A stretch of 64,000 nt of DNA, taken from Ruegeria sp. A3M17 (GTDB taxonomy: Bacteria > Pseudomonadota > Alphaproteobacteria > Rhodobacterales > Rhodobacteraceae). Below, one piece after another: positions 16,490-27,263 of this stretch. The first letter of the stretch is position 1. Every line of letters begins with the position of its first letter. The stretch is from NCBI RefSeq assembly GCF_003318255.1, contig NZ_QOCF01000008.1, positions 84,391-148,390 on the forward strand. The letters are read 5' to 3'. The position numbers were made by a program, and so were the translations under genes. The notes under the pieces are model-generated. The model was not told where the DNA came from, searched no databases, and saw nothing but the letters and a program-made list of their open reading frames with translations.

Positions 16490-17893
16490 ATGTCCCCCAA
16501 AACACTCTATGACAAGATCTGGGATGCCCATGTCGCGCACGAAGCGGATGATGGCACCTGCCTGCTTTATATCGACCGCCATCTGGTGCACGAAGTCACC
16601 AGCCCGCAAGCCTTTGAAGGGCTTCGCATGTCGGGTCGTCCGGTGCGCGCGCCGGAAAAGACCATCGCTGTGCCGGATCACAACGTTCCGACCACTGCGG
16701 ATCGCGTAAACGGCATCGAAAACCCCGAATCGCGTATTCAGGTCGAAGCGCTGGACAAGAACGCCAAGGATTTCGGCATTCACTATTACCCGGTGAATGA
16801 CATTCGTCAGGGCATCGTGCACATCGTCGGCCCCGAACAGGGCTGGACCCTGCCCGGCATGACCGTTGTATGTGGCGACAGCCACACGGCCACCCACGGC
16901 GCGTTTGGTGCTTTGGCCCACGGCATCGGCACGTCCGAGGTCGAACATGTTCTGGCCACGCAGACTCTGATCCAGAAGAAATCCAAGAACATGAAGGTGG
17001 AAATCACTGGCAAATTGCAGCCGGGTGTGACCGCCAAGGATATTACTCTGGCTGTCATTGGTGAGACCGGCACAGCCGGCGGCACCGGCTATGTCATCGA
17101 ATATTGCGGCGAAGCGATCCGTGATCTGTCGATGGAAGGCCGCATGACCGTCTGCAACATGGCCATCGAAGGCGGCGCCCGCGCGGGCTTGATCGCGCCG
17201 GACGAGACCACCTATGAATATGTCAAAGGCCGCCCCCACGCGCCGAAAGGCGCACAGTGGGAAGCCGCGCTTACATGGTGGAAAACGCTGTTTACCGACG
17301 ATGACGCGCATTTTGACAAGGTCATCACCCTGCGCGGTGAAGACATCGCGCCTGTCGTGACCTGGGGCACCAGCCCCGAGGACGTTCTGCCGATCACCGC
17401 GACCGTTCCAAACCCCGAAGATTTCGAAGGTGGCAAGGTCGACGCGGCACGCCGCTCGATCGAGTACATGGGTCTGGAAGCCGGTCAAAAGCTGAGCGAC
17501 GTCGAGATCGACACTGTGTTTATCGGATCCTGCACCAATGGCCGCATCGAAGACCTGCGCGCCGCTGCGGAAATCCTGAAGGGCAAGAAGGTCAAGGACG
17601 GTATCCGCGCAATGATCGTGCCCGGCTCGGGCCTTGTTCGTGCGCAGGCCGAAGAGGAAGGTCTGGCTGAGATCTTCAAGGCGGCCGGTTTCGAATGGCG
17701 TCTGGCTGGATGTTCTATGTGTCTGGCGATGAACCCGGACCAATTGGAGCCCGGTGAACGCTGTGCCGCGACCTCGAACCGCAACTTCGAAGGCCGTCAG
17801 GGCCGGGGCGGACGTACCCATTTGCTGAGCCCTGCAATGGCTGCCGCTGCGGCAATCACAGGACGGCTGACAGACGTGCGTGAATTGATGTAA
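16490..17893 (+). CDS. leuC: 3-isopropylmalate dehydratase large subunit
   Basis: A 467-residue aconitase-family subunit that, with LeuD, isomerises 2-isopropylmalate to 3-isopropylmalate in leucine synthesis. I choose ATG at 16490 ([14 protein letters not shown]) with GGGAGAGG just before it; the open frame from 16391 is upstream leader. Motifs: [39 protein letters not shown] with the first cluster cysteine, and [11 protein letters not shown] with the other two [4Fe-4S] cysteines. Full length. leuD lies downstream with an HdeD-like gene between. Confidence 0.96.
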   Translation: MSPKTLYDKIWDAHVAHEADDGTCLLYIDRHLVHEVTSPQAFEGLRMSGRPVRAPEKTIAVPDHNVPTTADRVNGIENPESRIQVEALDKNAKDFGIHYYPVNDIRQGIVHIVGPEQGWTLPGMTVVCGDSHTATHGAFGALAHGIGTSEVEHVLATQTLIQKKSKNMKVEITGKLQPGVTAKDITLAVIGETGTAGGTGYVIEYCGEAIRDLSMEGRMTVCNMAIEGGARAGLIAPDETTYEYVKGRPHAPKGAQWEAALTWWKTLFTDDDAHFDKVITLRGEDIAPVVTWGTSPEDVLPITATVPNPEDFEGGKVDAARRSIEYMGLEAGQKLSDVEIDTVFIGSCTNGRIEDLRAAAEILKGKKVKDGIRAMIVPGSGLVRAQAEEEGLAEIFKAAGFEWRLAGCSMCLAMNPDQLEPGERCAATSNRNFEGRQGRGGRTHLLSPAMAAAAAITGRLTDVRELM

Positions 17894-17930
17894 GGTCCCA
17901 TCACATCTAGATATTTGAGGGATTGAAAAC

Positions 17931-18485
17931 ATGAGTGACTGGGTCAAATGGCTCCTGCTGGGGCTGCTATCGATAGCATTTGGCGTCTTTGCGCTGGGTA
18001 ATGCTATTGCCGCATCGGTTGCGGTGACGCTCGTGACCGGTGTGTTGCTGCTGATAGCGGGAGCATTTCAGGTCGTCGGCGGCTTCACCGTCGAAGGTAC
18101 CGGCAACAAGATTCTGTCGCTCATTATGGGTGCGGTGATGCTATTTCTGGGCTGGAATTTCATGTCCGAGCCTCTTGAGGGCACCATCACATTGGCAATC
18201 GTTGTCATGATCCTATTTATGGCTGGCGGAATCGCCCGGATCATCCTGTCCTTTCAGATGCGTGGAACCCAGTTCTTCTGGCCGACGCTCATCTCGGGCA
18301 TCTTGTCCGTCATACTAGCCGTCATTATCTGGAACTACGCGGCTCAGGAAAAAACAGTTCTCTTGGAATTGCTGGGGATTTTCCTGGGCATTGAGATGCT
18401 GTTCAACGGGTTTGGATTGGTCTTCATGGCGTTCTTCGTCAAGAACGCTCCCAACGACGCAACAACAGAAGCGAAACAAGCTTAA
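17931..18485 (+). CDS. HdeD-family (DUF308) membrane protein
   Basis: A 184-residue inner-membrane protein with six hydrophobic helices packed as three internal pairs (starting WLLLGLLSIAFGVFALGNAI, then VTGVLLLIAGAFQVVGGF, LSLIMGAVMLFLGWNF and so on). This is the HdeD pattern; E. coli HdeD takes part in acid resistance at high cell density. It sits 37 bases after leuC and 42 before leuD on the same strand, so it is probably transcribed with the leucine genes. Why it is there is unclear. Confidence 0.82.
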   Translation: MSDWVKWLLLGLLSIAFGVFALGNAIAASVAVTLVTGVLLLIAGAFQVVGGFTVEGTGNKILSLIMGAVMLFLGWNFMSEPLEGTITLAIVVMILFMAGGIARIILSFQMRGTQFFWPTLISGILSVILAVIIWNYAAQEKTVLLELLGIFLGIEMLFNGFGLVFMAFFVKNAPNDATTEAKQA

Positions 18486-18527
18486 ACGCGGGACACGGGC
18501 GCGGCCCTCTCTCGCAGGAGTGTAGAC

Positions 18528-19133
18528 ATGGAAAAGTTTGACAAAGTCCACGGGGTGGCCGCCCCAATGCCGCTGATCAATATCGACACCGATATGATCA
18601 TCCCGAAAGTGCACCTGAAAACCATCAAACGGTCCGGCCTTGGTGTCGTGCTGTTTGATGAGATGCGCTATCATGAACATGGCGGCGAAAACGAAGATTT
18701 CGTGCTGAACAAACCCGCCTATCGTCAGACAGAGATTCTGGTTGCCGGCGACAATTTCGGCTGTGGCTCATCCCGAGAACACGCGCCATGGGCGATCAAG
18801 GATTTCGGCATCAAGGTTGTGATCTCGACCAGCTTTGCCGACATCTTCTTTAACAACTGCTTCAAGAACGGCATTCTGCCCATCGTGGTCGAAGAAGAAC
18901 ACCACGCGATCCTGATGGAAGATGCGCATAAAGGTGAAAACGCCCGCATGACCGTGCATCTGGAGGATCAGCAGATCACCACCTCGGATGGCGTTGTGAT
19001 CGAGTTCAGTGTCGACCCACATCGCAAGCATTGCCTGCTGAATGGTTTGGACGATATCGGCCTGACAATGGAGAAAGATCACCACATCGACAAATTCGAG
19101 GATCACGCAAGCCAGGCCCGCCCCTGGGTGTGA
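18528..19133 (+). CDS. leuD: 3-isopropylmalate dehydratase small subunit
   Basis: A 201-residue swivel-domain partner of LeuC. Motifs: the start [43 protein letters not shown] with the substrate-binding SSREH, and [27 protein letters not shown]-type ribosome site upstream. Last gene of the leuC-hdeD-leuD unit, followed by a strong terminator. Confidence 0.96.
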   Translation: MEKFDKVHGVAAPMPLINIDTDMIIPKVHLKTIKRSGLGVVLFDEMRYHEHGGENEDFVLNKPAYRQTEILVAGDNFGCGSSREHAPWAIKDFGIKVVISTSFADIFFNNCFKNGILPIVVEEEHHAILMEDAHKGENARMTVHLEDQQITTSDGVVIEFSVDPHRKHCLLNGLDDIGLTMEKDHHIDKFEDHASQARPWV

Positions 19134-19167
19134 TTCCAAGAGCGAATCTGTGGATACTCAACCTATC

Positions 19168-19187
19168 GGGGTCGCCTGGGCGACCCC
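19168..19187 (+). terminator. Intrinsic terminator of leuCD unit
   Basis: GGGGTCGC (19168-19175) pairs with GCGACCCC (19180-19187) around a four-base loop, followed by TTTCGCGTTCTT. The rest of the gap to 19462 shows no gene or clear site. Confidence 0.75.
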
Positions 19188-19462
19188 TTTCGCGTTCTTG
19201 GGGTCGATGTCTCGGCAACCACAACATGTGGTGCTCCCCTTCTGATACACGCCGAATTTGCGACGGAAATGATGCAAAGGCGCACCAGTTTTGCCATCTT
19301 TTTGCCTGAAATTCCGTGTTTTCTGCAGCTTGGCTTGAGCGGATTGCCGCTTATCGTCAGTGTTGGCGATAATAGAGGCACCCGTCGATAAATAATGATC
19401 GGGCACAAGTTGGGACGAAACCGTCAAAGAAGCGGTCAATCCGGTTTGAAAGGGTTTGGATA

Positions 19463-20293
19463 GTGATTGCGCGCACAACAGGGGCGGCGATTCGGGGATT
19501 ATTGGTCGCACTAATGGTGCTGACACCCGCGTTGTACCTGCCTGTAACGTCTACGAATGGGACCGAGATTGTCGTCTTTCTCGCCATTCTTGCGTTTTTC
19601 CTGACATTCGCTGAATATAACTCTGCTTTTCCCAGCTTTATCGAATTCCGCGATGCGCCGCCTGTCAACCGTTTGCGCTTTGTCGGGCTGATGTCGATGA
19701 TTACGTTCCTAACGTTGATCTGCAAAAACGCATATACGCCGACCAGCCTGACGACGATCTTCTATTCCTTCGGCGTGGGTGTCGCGAATGTGGTCGACTT
19801 TCCCTATTCGCCAGTACGGCTGATCATCCTGATGCTGCCGACTGATGCAAGCGCGCCCCTGATCGAACTTGTCCGTATTTCTGCCAGCGTCGCGTATGTC
19901 GCTGCTTTGGTGACGATCGCCAGCTTTGCCTACGCGGTGAAAGTGCGCGGCTGGCCGACCGGAAACGGCGCCTTCAATGTCTGGACAAATCTTCCGCTGT
20001 TCGACCCCACCAAAGGCGGTGACGTGGTCACGCGCCTGCAGCGCGACGGACGGCTGAACATTTGCATCGGTATTCTGTTGCCGTTCCTGATCCCTGCGCT
20101 GATCAAACTGTTGACCGACTATGCCGAACCGATCTCTCTGAGCAATCCTCAGACCCTGATCTGGACGCTCAGCGCCTGGGCCTTCCTTCCGGCCAGCATG
20201 ATCATGCGTGGCATGGCGACTCTGCGCATTGCCAATCTGATCGTCGAAAAACGGCGCGCCTATTCCACAGCCGAGTCTACCCAAACCGCATGA
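19463..20293 (+). CDS. Conserved membrane protein of unknown function
   Basis: A 276-residue integral membrane protein starting at GTG (19463) with GGATA a few bases before. Six or so hydrophobic helices are visible (GLLVALMVLTPALYLPV; EIVVFLAILAFFLTFAEY; FVGLMSMITFLTLI; VAYVAALVTIASFAYAV; LNICIGILLPFLIPALIKLL; WTLSAWAFLPASMIM). No family motif is recognised. Its stop overlaps the next gene's start as ATGA, so it is coupled to a secreted endonuclease/phosphatase-like protein. A role in its export or in the same envelope process is possible. Confidence 0.7.
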   Translation: MIARTTGAAIRGLLVALMVLTPALYLPVTSTNGTEIVVFLAILAFFLTFAEYNSAFPSFIEFRDAPPVNRLRFVGLMSMITFLTLICKNAYTPTSLTTIFYSFGVGVANVVDFPYSPVRLIILMLPTDASAPLIELVRISASVAYVAALVTIASFAYAVKVRGWPTGNGAFNVWTNLPLFDPTKGGDVVTRLQRDGRLNICIGILLPFLIPALIKLLTDYAEPISLSNPQTLIWTLSAWAFLPASMIMRGMATLRIANLIVEKRRAYSTAESTQTA

Positions 20294-21321
20294 TCCGCAT
20301 TCTGATCCTGCTGCTGTTGCCCGTTGTGGCGCAGGCAGAGACGATCCGTATAGCCACTTACAACACAGAACTCAGCCGCGATGGCCCGGGGTTGCTGTTG
20401 CGGGATATTCACCGCGGTGATGATCAGGTGATGGCGGTTGTTGCCGTTTTAGCAGAAGCTCGACCCGATATCATTGCGTTGCAGGGGATCGACTGGGATT
20501 TCGAGGGGCTGGCGCTGGCGGCGCTGGAAAATCGGTTGCGTGAGGCCGGATTGGACTATCCCTACACTTTCGCAGCCCAACCAAATTCCGGCCTGGAAAC
20601 GGATCTTGATCTGAACGGAGATGGTCGAACCCACGGCCCTGGTGACGCGCAGGGTTGGGGTCGCTTCACCGGACAAGGTGGGCTGGCCGTGATGTCCCGT
20701 TATCCCATCGCTTCGGATCAAGTTCAGGACCTATCCAAACTGCTATGGCTGGAACTGCCCGGCGCTGAACTGCCCCAACATGACGCAGGTCCCTACCCGT
20801 CAGAACAGGCGCAGAACGTTCAGCGCCTCTCATCCGTGGCGCATTGGATTGTGCCCATCGAAACTCCGGCAGGGCAGCTGGATTTGATGACCTTCCACGC
20901 CTCGCCCCCGGTGTTTGACGGGCCAGAGGATCGCAATGGACTGCGAAACCGGGATGAAATTCGCCTTTGGTCCGCAGTCATGGACGGGGACGTCGGCCGC
21001 AAACCCGATCGTCTGTTTGTCATCGCGGGTGACGCCAATCTGGACCCAGTGCGGGGTGATGGACGCAAAGAGGCGATCCAAGAATTTTTGAACGACCCCC
21101 GCCTTCAGGATCCTTCACCCGAAGACCCCTCAGGCGATTTGACTACGGTGGTTTGGAAAACGGTTGGTCCAATGCGGGTCGATTACGTTCTGCCTTCGAT
21201 CCATTGGCAGGTAGTGGATTCCGGGGTTCACTGGCCCCCCGCAGGCACCGAAGAACGCAAAACCGCCGAAAGCGCCAGCCGTCACCGGCTGATCTGGGTC
21301 GACCTGACACTGCCTCGCTGA
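20290..21321 (+). CDS. Secreted endonuclease/exonuclease/phosphatase family protein
   Basis: A 343-residue exported protein. ATG at 20290 overlaps the previous stop (GCATGA) and gives a proper signal peptide (MIRILILLLLPVVAQA); longer in-frame starts would lie inside the upstream gene. Motifs of the DNase I-like fold: IRIATYNTEL with the metal-site Asn, DIIALQGIDWDF (Gln in place of the usual Glu), FVIAGDANLDP, VDYVLPS and a C-terminal SASRHRLIWVDL with the catalytic His. Substrate could be nucleic acid, lipid or phosphate ester. Gln replacing the first metal-binding Glu (normally LQE) is a notable deviation. Confidence 0.78.
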   Translation: MIRILILLLLPVVAQAETIRIATYNTELSRDGPGLLLRDIHRGDDQVMAVVAVLAEARPDIIALQGIDWDFEGLALAALENRLREAGLDYPYTFAAQPNSGLETDLDLNGDGRTHGPGDAQGWGRFTGQGGLAVMSRYPIASDQVQDLSKLLWLELPGAELPQHDAGPYPSEQAQNVQRLSSVAHWIVPIETPAGQLDLMTFHASPPVFDGPEDRNGLRNRDEIRLWSAVMDGDVGRKPDRLFVIAGDANLDPVRGDGRKEAIQEFLNDPRLQDPSPEDPSGDLTTVVWKTVGPMRVDYVLPSIHWQVVDSGVHWPPAGTEERKTAESASRHRLIWVDLTLPR

Positions 21322-21487
21322 TACGGCCCTTTGCGCCATGATCCAGCCTGCAAAACAGGCCTGACGCAATTTTCAGACGCTAACGGAAACAAACCTCTAT
21401 TTTCCTTGCCCTCAGGCGGGATCGTCTCATTGACCCGATGCCGTGCAGGCGCTAGGGCCTGTGCTGTAAAACGCAAGGAGATCCTTC

Positions 21488-22591
21488 ATGTCCAACCCCT
21501 CGCTCCTCATCCTGCCCGGAGACGGAATTGGCCCCGAAGTCATGGCCGAAGTGCGCAGAGTCATCAACTGGTTCGGTGCAAAACGCGGCCTGGAATTCGA
21601 CGTGAGCGAGGATCTGGTCGGTGGTACCGCGTATGACGCGCATGGCAAGCCCCTGTCGGACGAGACGATGGCCAAAGCGCAAGAAGTCGACGCCGTTCTT
21701 CTGGGTGCTGTTGGCGGCCCGAAATACGACGATCTGGATTTCAGCCTCAAGCCCGAGCGTGGCCTGCTGCGCCTGCGTAAGGAAATGGACCTGTATTCCA
21801 ACCTGCGCCCGGCACAGTGCTTTGACGCGTTGGCTGATTTCTCGTCGCTGAAGAAAGACATCGTTGCCGGCCTCGATATCATGATCGTGCGCGAGTTGAC
21901 CTCGGGCGTCTATTTCGGCGAGCCGCGCGGCATCTTCGAGGAAGGCAATGAGCGTGTGGGTATCAACACCCAGCGTTATACCGAATCTGAGATTGAACGC
22001 GCCGCGCGCTCAGCCTTTGAACTGGCAATGCGCCGGAACAAAAAGGTCTGCTCAATGGAGAAGGCCAACGTCATGGAATCGGGCATCCTGTGGCGCGAAG
22101 TTGTGAACCGTGTGGCTAAGGATTACCCCGAGGTCGAGCTGAGCCATATGTATGCGGACAATGGCGCGATGCAGCTGGTACGCGCGCCCAAGCAGTTCGA
22201 CGTCATCCTGACCGATAACCTGTTTGGCGACATCCTGTCGGACTGTGCCGCGATGCTGACCGGCTCGCTGGGAATGCTGCCGTCGGCCTCGCTGGGTGCT
22301 CCGATGGCGAATGGCCGCCCCAAGGCGATGTACGAACCGGTCCACGGCTCGGCCCCGGATATCACCGGACAAGGCAAGGCCAACCCGATCGCCTGTATCC
22401 TCAGCTTTGCCATGGCGCTTCGCTATAGCTTTGATCAGCTTGAAGAAGCAGATCGTCTGGAAGCCGCGATCGAGAAGGTGCTGGCCGACGGTGTTCGCAC
22501 CGGCGATCTGCTGGCCGACGAAGGTGTCACGCCGGTTTCGACCACGGAAATGGGCGACGCCATTTTGGGTGCTCTCGACGACAGCCTCTGA
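21488..22591 (+). CDS. leuB: 3-isopropylmalate dehydrogenase
   Basis: A 367-residue NAD-dependent decarboxylating dehydrogenase that makes 2-oxoisocaproate in leucine synthesis. Motifs: [32 protein letters not shown] region ([20 protein letters not shown] is seen), [17 protein letters not shown], and [12 protein letters not shown] near the NAD site. AAGGAG precedes ATG 21488. It is separated from leuCD by two unrelated genes and has its own terminator. Confidence 0.96.
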   Translation: MSNPSLLILPGDGIGPEVMAEVRRVINWFGAKRGLEFDVSEDLVGGTAYDAHGKPLSDETMAKAQEVDAVLLGAVGGPKYDDLDFSLKPERGLLRLRKEMDLYSNLRPAQCFDALADFSSLKKDIVAGLDIMIVRELTSGVYFGEPRGIFEEGNERVGINTQRYTESEIERAARSAFELAMRRNKKVCSMEKANVMESGILWREVVNRVAKDYPEVELSHMYADNGAMQLVRAPKQFDVILTDNLFGDILSDCAAMLTGSLGMLPSASLGAPMANGRPKAMYEPVHGSAPDITGQGKANPIACILSFAMALRYSFDQLEEADRLEAAIEKVLADGVRTGDLLADEGVTPVSTTEMGDAILGALDDSL

Positions 22592-22610
22592 TCAGACCCA
22601 CATTCAATTG

Positions 22611-22639
22611 AAAAGGCGGTGCTCAGCGCACCGCCTTTT
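22611..22639. terminator. Bidirectional terminator between leuB and the PBP gene
   Basis: AAAAGGCGGTGC (22611-22622) and GCACCGCCTTTT (22628-22639) form a perfect twelve-base stem with A-tract and T-tract on both sides. It can stop transcripts from either strand; the PBP stop codon lies directly at its edge (22640-22642). Confidence 0.88.
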
Positions 22640-24826
22640 TTAGTTTCCACCGAAGATGTTGTTCAGCAGGTTGTTGATGGCCCGGTCCAACCCAGTTTCA
22701 TTCTTACGGCGCTGCTGCTGCGGCTGAGCTGTTCTAACCGGTGGGTCCGGGGCCAGCATCGGCAACGGTGTCGGCGTCATACCTTCGGTCACGCGCAGCA
22801 TGGTTTCTTTCCAGATTTCCGCAGGCAAACCGCCTCCGGTCACACCGGACAGCGGCGTGTTGTCGTCATAGCCCATCCAGATGCCCGTCACGTAATCGGC
22901 CGTGAACCCGATGAACCACGCATCCCGCGCAGCCTGCGTTGTGCCGGTTTTACCCGCCACCTGCCAACCGGGCAGTTGCGCCCGTGCGCCGGTGCCTTCG
23001 GACACCACCCGCTCCATCATCCACGTCAGTTGCTTGGCTGCTTTGTCGTTGATGACCCGCTCACCAATGCCTGTTGTCGTCACCATGACAGGGGTAACAT
23101 CGCCTAACAACTTCAGTTCCGTCAGCCCATACGGTTCCACCGCCGAACCGCCATTCAGGATACCCGCATAGGCCCCTGTCATCTCGATCAGCGTGCTTTC
23201 CGACGCGCCCAGCGCCAAAGCGGGACCCTGCGCCAGATCGCTATCAATACCGAACTCGCTGGCCACCGTGCGGACATTGTCCAGCCCTGCGATCTCAGCC
23301 ACTTTCACCGCCGGGATGTTCAGCGAGTTTTTCAACGCGTCCGCCAGCGTGACACGCCCGTAAAACTTGTTGGTGTAGTTCTTGGGACACCATTGCCCAG
23401 AGCCCGGAATGTTCACGCAGTACGGCTCATCCACCACCGTATCCAATGGCGAATATCCCAGCTCAAGCGCGGTGGCATACACGAAGGGTTTGAATGAGGA
23501 CCCCGTTTGCCGCAGCGCCTGCGTGGCGCGGTTGAATGCACCGGACACGCGGGTCTTTCGCCCGCCAACCATGCCACGGACGGCCCCGTCCGCCGACATC
23601 ACCACGATCGCGGCCTGCGCCTTTGATCCTTCGCGGACCTTTTCCTGAAAGATGAACTGCAGCGCCTCTTCGGCCGATTTCTGGATACGTTGATCCAGCG
23701 TGGTGCGGATCACCACGTCTTCGGTTGTGTTGCGTGTAAAGAACTCGGGCCCGCTGGCCATCACCCAATCGGCGAAATAGCCCCCCGCCCGCGCAGCAGC
23801 GGCTTCGGACAGTTGCCCGGGATTGCTGCGCGCATTGCTGGCTTGGGCCGAGGTCAGATACCCCTGTGCCTCCATCAGGCCAACTACCAGCCGCGCCCGG
23901 TCCTGCGAACGTTGAAGGTTATTCGTCGGTGCATAGCGCGTCGGTGCCACCAGTAGACCAGCCAACATCGCGGCCTGCGACGGGCTGACTTCTGCCGCCG
24001 AGATCCCGAAATAACGTTGGCTTGCGGCCTCGAACCCGCGCGCACCCGCGCCAAGGAAGGCCCGGTTCAGGTAGATGGTCAGGATCTCGTCCTTGGAATA
24101 CTTGACCTCCATCGCCATCGCATAGACCGCCTCTTTGGCCTTGCGCCAAAGCGAGCCCTGGCGGCAATCGGATTCATATGCAGCCTCGGATTCCCATTCA
24201 CTGGGCTCATAAGGCACACCTAGGCACAACAGCTTGGCCGTCTGCTGCGTGATGGTCGACCCACCATGCCCCGACAGCGGTCCGCGCCCTTCGCTCAGGT
24301 TGATGCGCACAGCGCTTGCGACACCGCGCGGGCTGACGCCGAAATGGCGATAGAACCGCTTGTCCTCGGTCGCGACGACGGCGTTTTTCAGATGCGGCGA
24401 GACGGTATCGGCGGTGATCACCCCACCAAATTGGTCTCCACGCCAGGCAAAGACCTTGCCGTCCCGATCCAACAGGGTCACCGACCCGCGCGCGCGACCG
24501 TCTAGCAAGGCATCGACGTCAGGCAGAGAGGAGTAGACAACCCCAACCGCCAAAGCCAACAGCATGGCAGCCACCGCGCCCACACGCCAGGTCACACCCC
24601 AAATCAACCGCCAAATCCAACGGAACATGCGTCGAAAGAAGCCGCCGCCGCCACCGGACATCTTGCGGGTTTTCTTTCGGGCGGTTTTGCGAGTCGACGT
24701 TTTACGCGCCGTCGCCTTTTTGCCAGCGGGCTTTGTCGTCCGCTTTGTCGCAGCGGTTTTACGCCCCTTTGAAGGGTATCTTTTGTCTGCAACAAGCGAT
24801 GTCTTGCGACGCCTGGACTCAGTCAT
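22640..24826 (-). CDS. Class A penicillin-binding protein (PBP1-like)
   Basis: A bifunctional peptidoglycan synthase of about 728 residues. Order: a very basic cytoplasmic tail (about residues 3-58, repeated Lys/Arg/Thr), one membrane helix (VGAVAAMLLALAVGVVYSSL), a glycosyltransferase domain (ATEDKRFYRHFGV, GGSTITQQTAKL, KDEILTIYLN), and a transpeptidase domain with the active-site serine in TGSSFKP, SLN and KTGTT. The C-terminus has a Pro/Gln-rich tail. ATG 24826 (MTESRRRK) is my preferred start; an ATG at 24850 adds eight residues; neither has a strong ribosome site. Closer to PBP1C/PBP2-like single-anchor enzymes than to PBP1B by length. Confidence 0.9.
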   Translation of the reverse strand: MTESRRRKTSLVADKRYPSKGRKTAATKRTTKPAGKKATARKTSTRKTARKKTRKMSGGGGGFFRRMFRWIWRLIWGVTWRVGAVAAMLLALAVGVVYSSLPDVDALLDGRARGSVTLLDRDGKVFAWRGDQFGGVITADTVSPHLKNAVVATEDKRFYRHFGVSPRGVASAVRINLSEGRGPLSGHGGSTITQQTAKLLCLGVPYEPSEWESEAAYESDCRQGSLWRKAKEAVYAMAMEVKYSKDEILTIYLNRAFLGAGARGFEAASQRYFGISAAEVSPSQAAMLAGLLVAPTRYAPTNNLQRSQDRARLVVGLMEAQGYLTSAQASNARSNPGQLSEAAAARAGGYFADWVMASGPEFFTRNTTEDVVIRTTLDQRIQKSAEEALQFIFQEKVREGSKAQAAIVVMSADGAVRGMVGGRKTRVSGAFNRATQALRQTGSSFKPFVYATALELGYSPLDTVVDEPYCVNIPGSGQWCPKNYTNKFYGRVTLADALKNSLNIPAVKVAEIAGLDNVRTVASEFGIDSDLAQGPALALGASESTLIEMTGAYAGILNGGSAVEPYGLTELKLLGDVTPVMVTTTGIGERVINDKAAKQLTWMMERVVSEGTGARAQLPGWQVAGKTGTTQAARDAWFIGFTADYVTGIWMGYDDNTPLSGVTGGGLPAEIWKETMLRVTEGMTPTPLPMLAPDPPVRTAQPQQQRRKNETGLDRAINNLLNNIFGGN

Positions 24827-24948
24827 GCTCAAACTCTGCCCGGTTATCATTTTGAGGCACCATACCCTGCCGCTGGCGCGAAGTAGAGGTATGAAATTCC
24901 GCCAACCGGCCTCAATAGTTCGCCCGCTTTTTGGGCAAAAACGTTATT

Positions 24949-24966
24949 TTGTGCAAAAATTGTGCA
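24949..24966 (+). promoter_or_regulatory. 11-bp-spaced direct repeat upstream of glnK
   Basis: TTGTGCA occurs at 24949-24955 and again at 24960-24966, 11 bases apart, so it sits on one helix face, 120 bases before glnK. The TGCA cores recall NtrC half-sites, but the spacing does not fit the NtrC palindrome. I see no -24/-12 sigma-54 promoter. Possible activator site for glnK-amtB. Confidence 0.3.
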
Positions 24967-25085
24967 CCTCACCCCCCTTTTCCCCTGCGTTCACTCACCC
25001 CGACCGTTTCTTACTGCGGTCAGTCACGCTCTCTTTCTGCAAGTGCAAACAAACCGGTTCCGCCGGACAGGAAGAGGGGACAGAC

Positions 25086-25424
25086 GTGAAACTGATCATT
25101 GCGACAATCAAGCCGTTCAAGCTGGAGGAGGTGCGCGAGGCGCTGACCGAGGCCGGCGTGCGCGGCATGATGGTGACCGAGATCAAGGGCTTCGGCTCGC
25201 AATCAGGCCACACCGAAATCTATCGTGGGGCCGAATATGCGGTGAATTTCGTGCCCAAGATCAAACTCGAAATCGTGGTGCCGGCCACGATGGCCGACCA
25301 GATCGTCGAAACCATCACCAAAACCGCCAAGACCGGCAAGATCGGTGATGGCAAGATTTTCGTCCTTGATGTCGAGCAGGCGCTGCGCGTGCGGACCGGG
25401 GAAACCAACGAAGAGGCGCTGTAA
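25086..25424 (+). CDS. glnK: PII nitrogen regulatory protein GlnK
   Basis: A 112-residue trimeric signal protein that senses ATP/ADP and 2-oxoglutarate. GTG at 25086 is the start (GAGGGG eight bases upstream); longer in-frame extensions back to 24564 cross the PBP start and are not real. Tyr51 in the T-loop (YRGAEYAVNF) is the uridylylation site, with KIGDGKIFV as the C-loop. Because amtB follows 33 bases downstream, this is GlnK, which blocks AmtB when nitrogen is plentiful, rather than GlnB. Confidence 0.95.
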   Translation: MKLIIATIKPFKLEEVREALTEAGVRGMMVTEIKGFGSQSGHTEIYRGAEYAVNFVPKIKLEIVVPATMADQIVETITKTAKTGKIGDGKIFVLDVEQALRVRTGETNEEAL

Positions 25425-25457
25425 GCGCCGCCACTCCAAAGCATTCGAGGACTAACA

Positions 25458-26768
<1,311 letters not shown>

Positions 26769-26789
26769 GGCCTAAGCCACAAAGATTGA

Positions 26790-26814
26790 CAACCCCGGCG
26801 CAATGCCGGGGTTG
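26790..26814 (+). terminator. Intrinsic terminator of glnK-amtB
   Basis: A ten-base stem, CAACCCCGGC (26790-26799) with GCCGGGGTTG (26805-26814), is followed by TTTTGTTTG. Confidence 0.85.
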
Positions 26815-26872
26815 TTTTGTTTGAGCGTCATCCTCGGTTACTCTGATCCCAGCCGCTCAAGGAGATACTGAT

Positions 26873-27262
26873 ATGGCCGAGGCACCCGAAACACTTGTTG
26901 GCACCAGCCTGAAATGGACCGGCGTTCATCACTCTGAACTTGGTGATTTCAAAAATCTGTCCACCCATACAGTCAGCTACGAAACAGAGACAACGTGCTA
27001 TGTGACTTCCGGGGGCAAGCTAGTTGGTGAGGCCCAATACACATACAAACGACTCGATGAGCAGATGGGAATCTGCGTCTACCGGCCGCACGAGTATCAG
27101 GGCCGGTCAGACGTCGTTCTGAACGCGATTTTCGATTTCCGAGCAATGAAGGATCGAGCGGTGTTAACCGCTGGCGGAGAACCGTTTGCCGTCGCGGACG
27201 GAGACATGGAATTTGTCGAAACACCGCCGCGCCCGGACAGCCTGGGCGCAACCAGTTCTTAG
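26873..27262 (+). CDS. Small protein, MoaF/calycin-like
   Basis: A 129-residue soluble protein without signal peptide; AAGGAG lies before ATG 26873. The sequence is rich in predicted beta strands (TVSYETETTCYVTSGG, EAQYTYKRLDEQMGICVYRP, VVLNAIFDFRAMKDRAVLT), which suggests a small beta-barrel like MoaF or lipocalin-type domains. The resemblance is weak and gives no reaction. It is convergent with the aminotransferase gene, one base apart. Confidence 0.6.
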   Translation: MAEAPETLVGTSLKWTGVHHSELGDFKNLSTHTVSYETETTCYVTSGGKLVGEAQYTYKRLDEQMGICVYRPHEYQGRSDVVLNAIFDFRAMKDRAVLTAGGEPFAVADGDMEFVETPPRPDSLGATSS

Positions 27263-27263
27263 T

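Noticed and set aside
20062..20289. N-terminal extension of the EEP-family gene by 76 codons
   Set aside because: It overlaps the preceding membrane-protein gene, and the inner ATG gives a proper signal peptide with an ATGA overlap.
24949..24969. NtrC binding site
   Set aside because: The TGCA cores are seven bases apart and arranged as a direct repeat; the NtrC consensus palindrome needs wider spacing with CC/GG flanks.
24564..25085. Upstream in-frame extension of glnK by 174 codons
   Set aside because: It would cross the PBP start region; PII proteins are 112 residues and GTG 25086 has a good ribosome site.
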